A DNA stretch of 64,000 nt from Cephalotus follicularis. Lineage: Eukaryota; Streptophyta; Magnoliopsida; Oxalidales; Cephalotaceae. Each line of letters starts with the position of its first letter. The first letter of the stretch is position 1. A model generated the notes under the pieces. That model did no database searches. It was not told the DNA's origin and saw only the letters and a program-made list of their open reading frames with translations. The translations under genes were made by a program, and so were the position numbers. This document shows positions 34,914 to 46,799 of this stretch, piece after piece. The DNA is taken from assembly GCA_001972305.1 (NCBI GenBank), contig BDDD01002362.1, positions 207,583 through 271,582 on the forward strand. The letters are read 5' to 3'.

Positions 34914-35934
34914 GCTATGGCATAAGAGACTAGGTCATGTAGGTATGTCAAACATAACAAAGCTTTTAAAACATGAACTAGTTAAAGGACTTCCCAAACT
35001 TAGCTTTGAAAAGGATAAAATTTGTGACCCGTGTCAATATGGAAAACAAACTACGACATCTTTTAAGAGTAGTGACATAGTCTCTACAACTAGGCCATTG
35101 CAACTCTTACATATAGATTTCTTTGGTACTATAGATATTAGAAGTCAATGTGGTAAATCTTATGTCATGGTCATAGTAGATGATTATTCTAGATATACAT
35201 GGACTATTTTTCTTGCCCATAAAATTGAAGAATTTAAAGAGTTTTCAAGTTTTTGTAAAATTGTTCAAAAAGAAAAAAATACTTCTATCTTTAAAATTAG
35301 AAGTGATCATGGAAAGGAATTTGAAAATAATCTTTTTGAAAACTTTTGTAATGAAAACGGATTTACACATAAGTTCTCCACTCCTAGAACACCTCAACAA
35401 AATGAGGTTGTTGAAAGGAAAAATAGAACTCTACAAGAAATGTGTAGAACACTTTTAAATGAAAATAATTTGCCAAAATATTTTTGGGCAGAAGCTATAA
35501 ATACTTCCTGTTATATCTTGAATCGTATATCAATAAAGTCAATTCTCAAAAAGACTCCATATGAATTATGGAGGGGGAGAAAACCTAACATTGGTTACGT
35601 TCATGCATTCGGATGCAAATGCTTCATCCACAACAATGGGAAGGAACATCTCGGTAAGTTCGACTCCAAAGTCGACGAATGTATCTTTCTTGGCTATTCA
35701 ACTTCTAGTAGAGCATATGGGTGTTTTAATAAAAGAACCTTGTTTGTAGAACAATCAATGCATGTAATATTTGTTGAAACTAACCCGAAACTTCCAAAAG
35801 AAGTTATCAATGTTGTCTCCTTAGATTTTATAGAAAATAAAATTGATTATCTAAATCTAGATGATAACAAGAAAGAGGAATGTATAAATGAAGAATCATC
35901 TCAAACCTATTAAGAAGCTTTACATAACAACACA
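34914..35934 (+). pseudogene. Copia C integrase
   Basis: Zinc-binding GAG-pre-integrase region (WLWHKRLGHVGM to CDPCQYGKQ), then the core with D-D-E: HIDFFGTIDI, RSDHGKEFEN, and TPQQNEVVERKNRTLQEM (E). Followed by AFGCKCFIHNNGKEHLGKFDSK and IFLGYSTSSRAYGCFNKRT, usual for copia. It ends at TAA 35911-35913, which fits CAA to TAA; the linker continues in frame (EALHNN). Not active because of nonsense codons here and downstream. Confidence 0.85.
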
Positions 35935-37572
35935 TTGAAGGTAGTAAGAGGTCACCTCCACAAAGCTATCTTAGGTAATCCTAGATTAGAAGTAACTACT
36001 AGGTCTAGTTTGAATCATAACTATAATGATTTCCTATCTCAAATAGAACCTAGAAATATAGAAGAAGCGGAAAGAGACAAAAATTGGATTAATGCTATGC
36101 AAGAGGAACTTAATCAATTTGAGCGAAATAACGTATGGAACCTAGTACCTAGGCCTAATGATCAAAACATAATTGGTACTAAATTAGTTTTTCGTAATAA
36201 AGTAGATGATCAAGGAATAGTAATTAAAAACAAAGCTAGGCTAGTTGCTAAGGGATATTCCCAAGAATAGGGAATTGACTTTGATGAATCGTATGCTCCC
36301 GCAGCTAGACTTGAGTCCATACGTATGTTACTTGCATATGCATCTTTTAAGGATTTTGCTCTTTTTCAAATGGATGTTAAAAGTGCTTTCTTAAATGGTG
36401 TAATAAAGGAGGAAGTTTATGTGGAACAACCTCCCGGTTTTAAAGATCCACATTTTCCAAATCACGTTTTAAAACTTTCTAAAGCTCTATATGGTTTGAA
36501 ACAAGCTCCTAGAGCTTGGTATGAAAAATTAAGTGGTTACTTATTTGAAAATGGTTTTAAAAAAGGTACAATAGATATTACTCTCTTTACAAAAACTTTT
36601 AATAAAGAAATTTTAATTGTTCAAATTTATATTGATGATATCATTTTTGGATCCACTAATGAAAATTTGTGCAAGAGTTTTGCTAAGATTATGTAGGACG
36701 AATTTGAAATAAGCATGATGGGAGAGCTCAACTACTTCCTAGGACTTCAAGTAAAACACATGAAGGATGGGATGTTCATCAACAAATCCAAGTACATCAA
36801 AGCCTTACTTAAAAGGTTTGGATTGGAAAGCACCAAAAAGAGTAAGACTCTGATGAACACAACTACTAAGTTAGATAAAGACGAGCAAGGTAAAACTATA
36901 GACCAAACACTTTATAGAAGTATGATAGGCTCATTACTATATTTAACTGCTAGTAGGCCGGATATTTTGTTTAGCGTATGCTTACGTGCTAGATTTTAGG
37001 CTTCCCCTAGAGAATCCCATTTCCATGCAGTAATTTTTTTTATAAAATATTTAGCCTACACACCAACCTTAGGACTTTGGTATCCTAGGAATTCGTCATT
37101 TGACTTGCACACTTACTCCAATGCCGATTTTGGAGGTTACAAAGTGGATAGAAAAAGTACTAATGGCACATGCCAATTTTTAGGTAATATGCTTATTTCT
37201 TGGTTTAGCAAGAAACAAAACTCGGTATCACTCTCTACTACAGAAGTTGAGTATATTGCCGCTGGGATTTGTTGAGCACAAATAATGTGGATGAAACAAC
37301 AACTTCTTGATTATGGCTTTAAATTTGAAAAAGTGCCCATTGGGTGCGATAACACGAGTGCAATTTGTTTAGGAAAGAATCCCGTACATCACTCTAGGAC
37401 CAAACATATTGAAATTAGATATCACTTCATTAAAGATCACATAGAAAAATGTGACATTGAACTTGTCTTCGTACCAACTCAAGAACAAGTCACGGTCATT
37501 TTTACAAAACATTTAGATGAACAAACCTTCTCGAAATTTAGATTGGAACTAGGTCTATGTGAAATTGATTGA
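35935..37572 (+). pseudogene. Copia C reverse transcriptase and RNase H
   Basis: RT pieces: NWINAMQEELNQFERNNVWNLVPRP and KARLVAKGYSQE, stop (36268), then [43 protein letters not shown], and [10 protein letters not shown] with the catalytic DD. Stop at 36694 (fits CAG to TAG), MMGELNYFLGLQV, LYRSMIGSLLYLTASRPDI, stop at 36997 (fits CAG to TAG). RNase H: SNADFGGYKVDRKSTNG, TTEVEYIAAG, stop near 37273, GCDNTSAICLGKNPVHHSRTKHIEIRYHF. The natural end is ELGLCEID at 37572. At least four nonsense codons. Confidence 0.85.
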
Positions 37573-37809
37573 TTAATATGATTATATGCTTTTATGATTT
37601 TGCTTGATATGCCTATATGTTGATTGTTGCATCACTTGCATTCATTCTGTTGGCCTTTGCCACCCCGATTAATTGTTTACCATGAGTTATTTTGATGATT
37701 AACAAACATAGATTGCTTGTATGCACAATTCTTTAAGCTATAACTTCATATACTCGCTTAATCTTGTGTCCAAAGTTGTGTCAAGAATGGTTTTGCAGAT
37801 ACAGGCAAT

Positions 37810-38320
37810 TCCAGCCGACTGGAGGGCAATCCAGTCGACTGCCCGAGGTTGGTTAGTCGACTGCCAGAGGTTGTTAGTTGACTGCATCTTAAACCAAACC
37901 CAGAATCTGCAGGAACCACAATCCAGTCGACTGCCACAGGGGTCCAGTCGACTGCCAGGCAAATCCAGTCGACTGTCACAGGGCATCAGTCGACAGCCAT
38001 GGGTACAAAATCAGGCAGTAGCTCCTGGAACTTTTAACACTCAATCCAACCGACTGAAGCAGGGCACCAGTCGACTGCCAGGGGATCCAGTCGACTGCCA
38101 CAGGGGTCCAGCCAACTGCCTTCAATTGTGCAAATTCATACAGTAGGTTTTGTAATCTCCAATTTGAGGCCACCAGCTGACTGGAACAGGGATCCAGTCG
38201 ACTGCCAGCACAGCCAGTCGACTGTCTACAGCATCCAGCCGACTGCCCCACTACCAACGGCTATATTCAAATGTACGGGCCATCAATCCAGCTGACTGCC
38301 GTCCAAATCCAGCCGACTGG
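37810..38320. repeat. CAGTCGACTG array in copia F's LTR
   Basis: About 20 copies with mixed GTCGAC, GCCGAC and decayed forms (CAGCTGACTG, CAGTTGACTG), spaced 15-40 bp, linked by 'ccacagggg(a/t)cc'-like spacers. It is the longest array in the window. It sits in a copia LTR but has the same motif as gypsy A, E and D. A TATA-like TATTTAAG follows at 38364. Confidence 0.85.
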
Positions 38321-38764
38321 ATTTGTTAAAGACAGTTAAAAATAGATCCGTTGGAGGCACACCTATTTAAGGAAATTTGGAGGTCTTACATGATTGATCA
38401 AGCTTTCAAGTTGCACATTCTCTCAAGTTATTTCAAGCTCAATACCAAGCATTCATACAATCAATAGAGATAAATCCAAAGCAATCATCTACATTTACAA
38501 AGCTTTATTCCTTACCTTGTATACACACTTTTAGCTTTGTTCAAAGTGAGCTTCATTGTAAACAAATTCACTACGAATTTGTAACCACTTAAACACTTAT
38601 TTCATTCATACAAGAGAGGTTGTCTCTTGTATTGTTCGGTTGGAGCAAAGTGTAATTCGCTTGGTTGGAGCGAAAGTTTGTTGGAGTTTGGTGGGAGTTT
38701 CAAGCCCGGATTGGGGCATTCTAGTGAAATACTCAAGGGGAGGCCTTGGGGAGTGGACGTAGGC

Positions 38765-40103
38765 TGGTCATAGACAAGGCAATGTGTATGTAGTTTATTT
38801 AAAAGAAATGTTTTCAAAAGATGTTTGTTTTAATGCAAACATAAATGACAAATGGCTTTGGCATAGAAGATTAGGCCATGCTAGCATGGATGTTCTTGCC
38901 AAACTTTCTAGAAAAGATTTAGTTATTGGTTTGCCTAAAATGAAATTTGAAAATGATAAATTGTGTGATGCTTGTGCACAAGACGAACAAACTAGAACAT
39001 CTTTTAAAGCTAAAAATGTTGTTTCAACTACTCGCATTTTACAATTACTACACATTGATTTGTTTGGACCAACTAGAACTTTAAGTCTTGGTGGTAAACA
39101 ATATGGTTTAGTTATTGTTGATGATTATTCTAGATTTACATGGGTTATTTTCTTAGCTTTGAAGAGTGATGCCTTAGATTCCTTTGTTAATTTTGGTAGA
39201 CGAATTCAAAATGAAAAGAGTCTATCTATTGTTAGCATATGTAGTGATCACGGCAAAGAATTTGAAAACCTTGGTTTTGAAACATTTTGTAATGAACTAG
39301 GTATTCGCCATAACTTCTCGGCTCCTAGAACTCCTCAACAAAATGGTGTTGTTGAGAGGAGGAATAGAACCCTAGAAGAAATGGGGAGAACCATGCTTTG
39401 TGAAAACAATTTGCCAAAATATCTTTGGGCGGAAGCCGTGAACACCGCATGTTATATAATAAATAGAGTAATGATTAGATCAATTTTAAAGAAAACCCCT
39501 TATGAGCTTTTCAATGAAAGAAAACCAAGTGTTAGTCACTTGAGACCTTTTGGTTGCAAAGTTTTCGTTTTAAATAATGGAAAAGATAATCTTGGAAAAT
39601 TTGATGCCAAAAGTGATGAAGGAATATTTCTAGGCTATTCTTTGAATTCTAAGGCTTATAGGGTGTTTAATAAAAGAACATTGATCATTGAAGAATCAAT
39701 TCATGTCTTATTTGAAGAGTCTAATTGTGCTCCGAGAAAGGGAGATGTTGTTGATGATGTAGGTATATTGGAGCAATTGGAAAGCTTGGACATCAACAAT
39801 GAAGATGGTGAAGTTGAGAAAGTTGAAGAAGAAGAAGGACATGAAGAAGAAATTGAGCAAATTCAAGTAACCCTTGGTTGGAGCGAAAGTTTGTTGGAGC
39901 TCGGTGGGAGTTTCAAGCCCGGATTGGGGCATTCCAGTGAAATACTCAAGGGAAGGCCTTGGGGAGTGGACGTAGGCGGTTTGCCGAACCACTATATATC
40001 CGTTTGCAAATTCTCTAAACCCTACACTCTTTACATTTCCGCAATTGTGTGTTTGTGTTTTATTGATTTATTTTGTGATATTATTGCTAGTAAATTTTAT
40101 TAG
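38765..40103 (+). pseudogene. Copia F integrase fused to LTR-derived sequence
   Basis: A 439-codon frame open from 38784 to 40103. Residues about 26-65 give the zinc-binding region (WLWHRRLGHASM to CDACAQDEQ, one cysteine altered against the usual CxxC). The core D-D-E is complete: HIDLFGPTRT, CSDHGKEFEN, QQNGVVERRNRTLEEM. Then FGCKVFVLNNGKDNLGKFDAK, IFLGYSLNSKAYRVFNKRT, and an acidic tail. From 39873 the frame runs on into LTR sequence (GWSESLLELGGSF...), a fusion made by deletion. Unlike C's pol it has no stop codon. Expression is unproven and the N-terminal part is missing. Confidence 0.8.
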
Positions 40104-40138
40104 TTTATTCACCCCCCCTCTAGACTTCCACCACATTC

Positions 40139-40526
40139 ATTCACGTTATCGATATATCGGTAGAAAAATAGAGCAAAGCACCGACGCCCAGAATGTAAGC
40201 ATCAGCACTTAACACTGTACTTAGAATTAGAATTTTGCAAGATATGCAAAGCGTCGACGCTTGGATTAAAAGCGTCAGCGCTTTAAACTGAAGTTAGGGC
40301 TCGAAATAGGAAATTCAAACAAAGCCACAACGCTTTTATTAAAAGTGTCGACGCTTCAGTCGGGGTATAAAACAGAATTCCTCAACTGATACGTATTTCA
40401 AACACAAATCCCTAACCCCCAAAACTCTTATCTGGCGATTTCATTACAACTTACTGCCAAAAAATCGTTGGCAAACCACTCACAACCACTAAAAATCCCG
40501 AAATCAAAGAACATTGAGGTTGGGCA
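40139..40526. other. Copia C leader to the extra ORF, with GCGTCGACGC motifs
   Basis: Continues copia C after F. It contains GCGTCGACGC and GCGTCAGCGC copies at 40180-40360, as in C's LTR, then 'gtataaaaca' (TATA-like, 40366) and a CT/CA-rich leader. This could be an internal promoter for the extra ORF (inference). Confidence 0.45.
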
Positions 40527-40977
40527 AGGATCAAGAACAAAAACGAAGCATCTTGGCAACAAGAAAAATAGGGGAGCTGCACTACCAAAAGAGTACCCTC
40601 AGTTCATTAGATACCCAGAAGCTTATTTCTAACGCAAGATACTCGTAGGTAAGATTCTAGACTTTGATTTTTGTAGCAATGAGGGTTGCCCTATAGTTAG
40701 TTGGTTAGAGGCTCAAGGTTTAGGCCCATTGTTTAAGATTAATCTACCTTACTATCCTGAGTTATGCTTGTCAACTTCGATAGGGATTTAGAGACTAAGG
40801 TAAAGAATATGAGTTTTGATTTGAGCTTTGATACCTTAGCCTCCATCTTGCAAATTCCCTATCATGGCACTACGGCTTGGAACCAACGAGGATGGGCAGT
40901 AGATGCTAGTTTTAACAATGAGGAATGTGTATGATTACTTTTTGGTGAAAACGCAGAAGTCGTGCAGTGAATGTATT
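40527..40977 (+). pseudogene. Copia C extra 3' ORF, first part (plant transposon-protein-like)
   Basis: Plus-strand coding remnants after pol: KEYPQFIRYPEAYF, TAA, then VGKILDFDFCSNEGCPIVSWLEAQGLGPLF and LPYYPEL. A frameshift near 40770 gives VNFDRDLETKVKNMSFDLSFDTLASILQIPYHGT and WAVDASFNNEECV, then TGA (fits CGA) LLFGENAEVV. The order resembles the 'putative plant transposon protein' domain found downstream of pol in some SIRE-like elements; this assignment is from memory of the family and moderate. Cut at 40977/40978 by chromovirus E. The C-terminal part is at 52568-52921. Confidence 0.55.
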
Positions 40978-43271
40978 TGTCACACCCCGTTCCCGTTAAA
41001 ACAACATTAAAGCGGTAAAGGCAATCAATAAAATATTATCCAGCTTATACAAAATATGATAAAATTAAAACTTAGATTCTATTAACATTTTGCGGAAGCA
41101 TTTAGTCATAAACTGAATAAACAACCGAACCATGCGTCCCATACCACATGATTCCACAGTTTATAAAACCATCGAGCCATCGTCGATTGCCCAAAAACGG
41201 GGCATGATCAAAAGTCGATCAACACCAATTATACATTAATAAAATAATCTGAAATAAAGCATGTCTCAAAAAATCGTTTAACATTTATTTAAACATTAAA
41301 ACTCCATCTCCCCTCTGATCCGGTCGTGTACGGTCAAAATCCACATCACTGCATCAATCTGCAATAGTAGGGGGTTAGCCGTTGTCCTTACTCGGCTAAA
41401 TCATAAGTGTAATTCAAGGTCAGTGATAATGAATGTCATGAAATGAATGCACTCATGATGCAATATATAATATATCACCACACGTACATATACGTATATA
41501 TATATATATATGCCAATATGTGCAACCATGCTAAGTGGGTACAACCATCAACTCATCAATCATGTCTCAAAGGACAAAACCAATGAAATCGAATCGGTAC
41601 GAAGAGCGCTGCCATCTCCTGGCCCCGATGTCGTACTCTTACTCCGGCCCCCGACTCCTGGGTCACGAAGCAAGGCAACAAATCAAACTCATGATGCTCG
41701 CACTCTGTGTTTAGCAATCATGGTAACCCGTGTTACTCGCACTATGTGCCAGGTAACATTGTATTTGGGCATCCCTAGCCATCTCCTGGCCCCAAGGAGA
41801 ACATCCCTCCACCAGTCATCGGCGATATTCCGTCACCCCAGCAAGTACGGCATCAATCACAATTAACAAATCAATTCAATTCAAATTGTTTCCAAGTAAT
41901 TTATAAAGTACTAGAAATAATACATTTATATCAAAATGTATTGCATCTTTGAAACCGTGTTTCAATCCGTTGAAAACATACATTTATCAAAAATATATAT
42001 TTTCATATCAAATAATGATTTGTATAAAATCATGTACACATTTCCAAAATGAATAAACACTTTAGAATCATCCATATTCCAATCATCAATTCATTTCATA
42101 TCAAAATACAATGCAAAGATATGCTCAAAGTGCGGGTCAGTCCCTAACCAGTCGGCTGTCTCTTTTTGACAGTCGGCTGTTTTCCTTCGACAGCTGGCTA
42201 TCCTATTCCTGGCAGTCGGCTGCCTCCCTTAACAGTCGGCTATCTCCTTTTGACAGTCGGCTGTCTTCCTCGTCCAGACAGCTGCCCTCAAATGGCAGTC
42301 GACTACACAACCTTCTGCAGGTATGTTCTATTAAACGTATGAATAGTAGACTGGTTCTTACGTCCAGTCGGCTGTTTCCTATTGAGTAGTCAGTTGTTCG
42401 CACTGAACAGTCGACTGTTCTTACTCGCCAGTCGGTTGCCCGCTTTGGCAGTCGACTGGATTTACATCAGTAGGCAAAAACAGTAGAAAAATGCATGTCT
42501 TCCACAATTCAATCCAACCAAACACGAGCATTCAACAGCAATAACATACATTTATGCTCATAATACAGTCCATAGCATGCATTTCGTCCATTAACTTCCA
42601 TTATAACGGAACTTAAATAACAATTATGAAATTTACCCCAACCTTAGAATTCCAAGTTAGGAATTGCAATCCACCTCTTTAAGTTCCAACTCGAGTTTCT
42701 AAGCCTCCGAATCCGTCCAGCAACTCCAACAAGTCTGGTTCGAGCTCCAAGTCCAGATTCCAAGCTCAAAATTGGAGAGATACAACTTCTCTCTCTCTTC
42801 TCTCTCCCTTTTCTTTCACAAATCTTTATCTCTCTTTCTTAATGCAATGCTGATGGAATGAGGAGAAGAGACATGTGTATTTATGGGCATTTTTGTGCCT
42901 CTCTCCTCACAACCCCACAACTGAGCAATTTCGTCCTCTCCCCTTTCTCTCTGCCAAAAATAGACTTCCAACACGTTTTGACTGACCTATCCCATGGCAG
43001 TCGACTACCTTGTCTTGGAAGTCAGCTGTCTCTGCCGACACAACCCCCAGCCGGCTGTCTCTCACAATAGTCAGCTGGTTCCACTCAGGGGGGGTCTAGT
43101 CGACTGTCCCTCCTGGCCAGTCGGCTGCCCGCCCTGTATCAACACTTTCCACACTTCAACTTTTGCCCAAATCTAACATTACACAACGGGAAAAAGTCAC
43201 AATTCTCATTAATTAAATGCATAAAGCATTGAAAATTGCAACATTACATTAATGAAATCCCAGGCGTTACA
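40978..43271 (-). repeat. Gypsy E 3' LTR
   Basis: 2294 bp. Contains CAGTCGACTG-type copies at 42145-42470 and 43000-43130. On the minus strand a TATA-like CATAAATAC (complement of about 42876-42884) is followed by a CT-rich leader, the likely promoter. A (TA)n tract lies at 41494-41511. The 118-codon frame at 41510-41866 recurs as a 137-codon frame in the other LTR and has no domain. Confidence 0.85.
42145..43130. repeat. CAGTCGACTG arrays in gypsy E's left LTR
   Basis: About 14 copies at 42145-42470 and about seven at 43000-43130, mostly CAGTCGGCTG with CAGTCGACTG interspersed. The two clusters flank the predicted promoter. The right LTR repeats both (49225-49570, 50095-50165). Confidence 0.85.
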
Positions 43272-43316
43272 TCCACCCCTCCTTCTAGGAATTTCGTCCT
43301 CAAAATTAAAACAACA

Positions 43317-44879
43317 CTAGAACAAAAGAGGGTAACGCTCTCTAATGTCCTCCTCGCGTTCCCAAGTCGCCTCATAGGGTCGATGGAACTGCCACTGAAC
43401 CTTTACCATAGGAATGGTTCGGTTCCTCAATACCTGTGTCTTCCGATCTAGAATCTGTACCGGTAAATCCTCGCAAGAAAGATCATCTCGCAGAGGTACT
43501 GAATCATAATTCAAGACATGTGACGAGTCTCGAATATATTTCCTTAGCATAGACACATGGAAGACATCATGCACATTCGACAGTGCAGGAGGCAAAGCAA
43601 GCTAATAAGCCACCTCCCCAACTCTCTCTAAGATCTCGAAAGGACCAATGTAGCACGGAGCTAACTTGCCCTTCTTCCCTAATCTCTGCATGCCCTTCCA
43701 TGGCGAAACCTTCAGGAACACATGATCACCAATGTCGAAGGTCAGAGGCCTCCTCTTGACGCTATCCACATAGCACTTCTGCCTGCTTTGAGCAGTAAGC
43801 AGTTTCTCCCTGATGAATCTGACCTTCTTAGAAGTCTCCTCCACTAGATCCGACCCAAGTAAAGGTCGCTCACCAACCTCATCCCAACAGATGGGTGATC
43901 TACACTTCCTTTTGTACAAAGCCTTATACGGAGCCATACCGATACTAGAGTGATAGCTGTTGTTATAAGAAAACTCTATCAGAGGAATGTGGTCCTCCCA
44001 AGTACCAGTGAAGTCAATAACACAAGCTCAGAGCATATTCTCCAAGGTCTGGATAGTACGCTCTGACTGGCCATCTGTCTGTGGGTGGAAGGCAGTGCTA
44101 AGGTTCAGCTTCGTCCCAAAAGCTGTTTGAAACCTCTTCCAAAAGTTGGAAGTGAAAATCGAATCTCTGTCACAAACAATACTCACAGGAACACCGTGCA
44201 ACCTCACGATCTCCTTGATGTATAACCGAGCCAACTTGCCCGCAGAATTTGTGACGTGGGTAGGCAAAAAGTGTGTCGATTTAGTAAGTCGATCCACAAT
44301 AACCCATACCGCGTTGTGATGGTTTCGAGTCAGAGGAAAACTCGAAACAAAATCCATCGTCACATGCTCCCATTTCCATTCCAGAATCAGTAAAGGCTGT
44401 AACAAACCTGCTGGCCTCTGATGCTCAGCCTTGACAGTCTGACAAGTATAGCACTTTGCAACATAGTCAACAATCTCTTTCTTCATACCGGACCACCAAT
44501 AGTTCCTCTTCAAATCTTGATACATCTTGGTGCTACCAGGATGTATACTATACTGGGATTTGTGAGCTCCATAAAGCAACTCACCTTTCAGTGCATCATC
44601 ATTTGGGAGACACAACCGTCCCCGGAATCTCAATATGCCATCATCATGCACCCAGAAATCCGACTCCGGTCCCAGATTCTCTCGAATCTCTTGCAACTTA
44701 GGATCATGCGCTTCAACATCCTTTATTTGACCCAATAGCATAGGCTGCGCTTGTATCCTAGACACAAAAATCCTTGGTGCCTGATTAAATGGAGACCATT
44801 GTTGGAAATCCTCTAGTATCTTCCACTGAGATATCATCGTGTTCACAATCATAGCCTTACGGCTTAAGGCATCTGCGAC
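43317..44879 (-). pseudogene. Gypsy E integrase and chromodomain
   Basis: Minus strand: HHCC (HKSQYSIHPG to CYTCQTVKAEHQRPAG), core D-D-E (MDFVSSFPLTR; VCDRDSIFTSNFW; QSERTIQTLENML), TGA at 44028-44030 (fits CGA), then MAPYKALYKRKCRSPICWDEVGE, GPFEILERVGEVAY, TAG near 43602, and LSNVHDVFHVSMLRKYIRD. The C-terminal chromodomain-like segment (QVLRNRTIPMVKVQWQFHRPYEATWEREEDIRERYPLLF) is intact. This order is that of Tekay-type chromoviruses. Confidence 0.88.
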
Positions 44880-46352
44880 CACATTCACCTTCCTGGGATG
44901 GTACTGAATACTGCAGTCATAGTCATTAAAGAACTCAACCCATCGTCGTTGTCTCATGTTCAGTGTATCTTGACAGAAGAGATACCTCAAACTTTTGTGG
45001 TCAGTGAAAATCTCAAATTGTGGCCCATATAAGTAATGTCTCCATTTATGAAGAGCAAAAATAATCGCGGCCAATTCAAGATCATGCGTCGGGTAATTCT
45101 CCTCATATGGCTTTAGCTTCCGCGAAGCATAAGCAATCACTCTGCCTCGTTGCATCAACACGCAACCCAATCCCTTACCCAAAGCATCACTATAGACTGC
45201 GAAGCCATCGTTACCCTCAGGTAACGCCAAAATAGGAGCGAAAACCAACCGATCCTTTAAATCACAAAAACTAGCTTCACATTCATCATCCCGGATAAAC
45301 AAGGTCTTCTTCTAGGTCAGTCTTGTCAAAGGTTCGGCAATCCTTGAAAAGTTTTGAATGAACCTCCGATAATATCCCGCCAAGCCAAGAAAACTGGGTA
45401 CCTCAGTCACATTTCTTGGTTGCAGCCAATCTCGCACCACTTCTATCTTCGACGGATCCACCGCCAAACCCTCTCTAGATACAATGTGACCAAGAAAAAT
45501 CACATGATTGAGACAAAACTCACACTTGCCAAACTTGGCATACAACCGATGCTCTCTGAGAATCTGCAACACCAATCTCAGATGATAGGCGTGATCCTCC
45601 TCACTCCTTGAGTATACCAGTATGTCGTCAATAAACACTACTACAAACTAATCCAGGTACGGTCGAAACACATCTTTCATCAGTGACATAAAAGCTGTCG
45701 GTGCGTTAGTGATACCAAACGGAATTACCAAGAACTCACAGTGACCATACCGTGCCCGGAAGGCAGCCTTCTCTATATCTCCTTCCTTCACTCTCAGCTG
45801 GTGATAACCCGACTTCAGGTCGAGTTTAGAAAACACCCTTGACCCTTGTAGCTGGTCAAAAAAATCTTCAATATGTGGAAGAGGATACTTATTCAACATC
45901 CTGTAGTCGATGCAAAGCCTTATCGACCCATCCTTCTTTTTCACAAACAACACTGGCGCGCCCCATGGAGAAACACTGGGCCATACAAAACCCTTATCAA
46001 CCAGGTCTTGCAGCTATAACTTCAACTCTCTCATCTCCGTAGGAGCCATTCGGTAAGGCGCCTTAGAGATAGGAGCCGTACTTGGTGCTATGTCAATCAT
46101 AAACTCCATGCTCCTCCTCGGTGGCAAGGACACCAAGTCTGCAGGAAACACATCTGGAAATTCATTCACAACCAGAACTTCCTCTAGGCTCTTACATTTC
46201 TCTTTTCTTCTGTCAACCACGTGAGCCAGAAACCCTTCACACCCTTTCTCTAGATACCTCGATGCCCGAATGAAAGATATAATCGGTGTCGAGAACCCTT
46301 TGTTTTCCTTGAACTGTATAGCAGTTCCATCGGGTAAGCAAAAATCTACCAT
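44880..46352 (-). pseudogene. Gypsy E reverse transcriptase and RNase H
   Basis: RT: YRMAPTEMRELKL, stop, [51 protein letters not shown], stop, [16 protein letters not shown] (catalytic DD), [19 protein letters not shown] and [12 protein letters not shown]. RNase H: FAVYSDALGKGLGCVLMQ, YPTHDLELAAIIFALHKWRHYLYG, FTDHKSLRYLF and NVVADALSRKA; the D-E-D residues are visible. Stops near 46016, 45650 and 45314 all fit CAG to TAG. Confidence 0.88.
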
Positions 46353-46723
46353 CTTGTTTTAAAAGTCCATGTATGCACGATAAGCTGACAACCAGTCCAT
46401 ACCCAAGATGACATCAAAATCATGTATGGGCAATACAATCAAATCTGCATACACTGGACACCTTCCATAGAAATCTCACAACCCCTATACACTGAATCTG
46501 TACACATGGAACCTCCAGTAGGTGTACTCATATCAAGAATGTAGGGCATGCAATTAGGAAACACATTTAAACATGATGCAAAATGGGAAGTAATGAAAGA
46601 ATGCGATGCTCCCGAGTGCATCAACACTCTAGCAGAAAAGCCGTAAACATATACAGTACCTCCCATAACAGAAGTAGACTCTGGAACCTCTGTCTGAGTG
46701 AGAATGAAAACTCTACCTTTCAT
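46353..46723 (-). pseudogene. Gypsy E protease region
   Basis: Reads VYGFSARVLMHSGASHSFITSHFAS: the catalytic Asp of the usual D-S/T-G is replaced by His (HSGA), which should abolish activity. Downstream in another frame [12 protein letters not shown] (about 46380-46430), then an in-frame stop near 46351. Confidence 0.8.
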
Positions 46724-46799
46724 GACACCCTTGCCGGTATCCCTCTGCTGTGATGGTCCAAGTGCAGAATCGCTACCACTCGCTGGCCCAGTAGGTGCT

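Larger units (their letters stand above)
37648..40133 (+). mobile_element. Copia F: truncated element, TSD CATTC, after C's pol
   Basis: Flanked by CATTC (37643-37647, 40134-40138), with a further CATTC next to each. The left LTR portion 37648-38764 starts TGTTGGCC; the right LTR portion 39873-40133 ends CCACCA. Between them is only integrase (38765-39872). The left LTR lacks its last about 150 bp and primer-binding site; the right LTR lacks its first about 1 kb. Gag, protease, RT and RNase H are gone. Both LTR pieces contain the 'gcttggttggagcgaaag' to 'gtggacgtaggc' segment. Confidence 0.85.

Noticed and set aside
37810-38320. Regular short repeats with unique spacers, superficially CRISPR-like
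   Set aside because: Spacers are short, uneven and similar to each other, repeats are degenerate palindromes inside a copia LTR, and the DNA is plant nuclear.
41510-41866. 118-codon frame, repeated as 137 codons at 48567-48980
   Set aside because: It lies in both LTRs of gypsy E on the strand opposite to its genes and has no domain.
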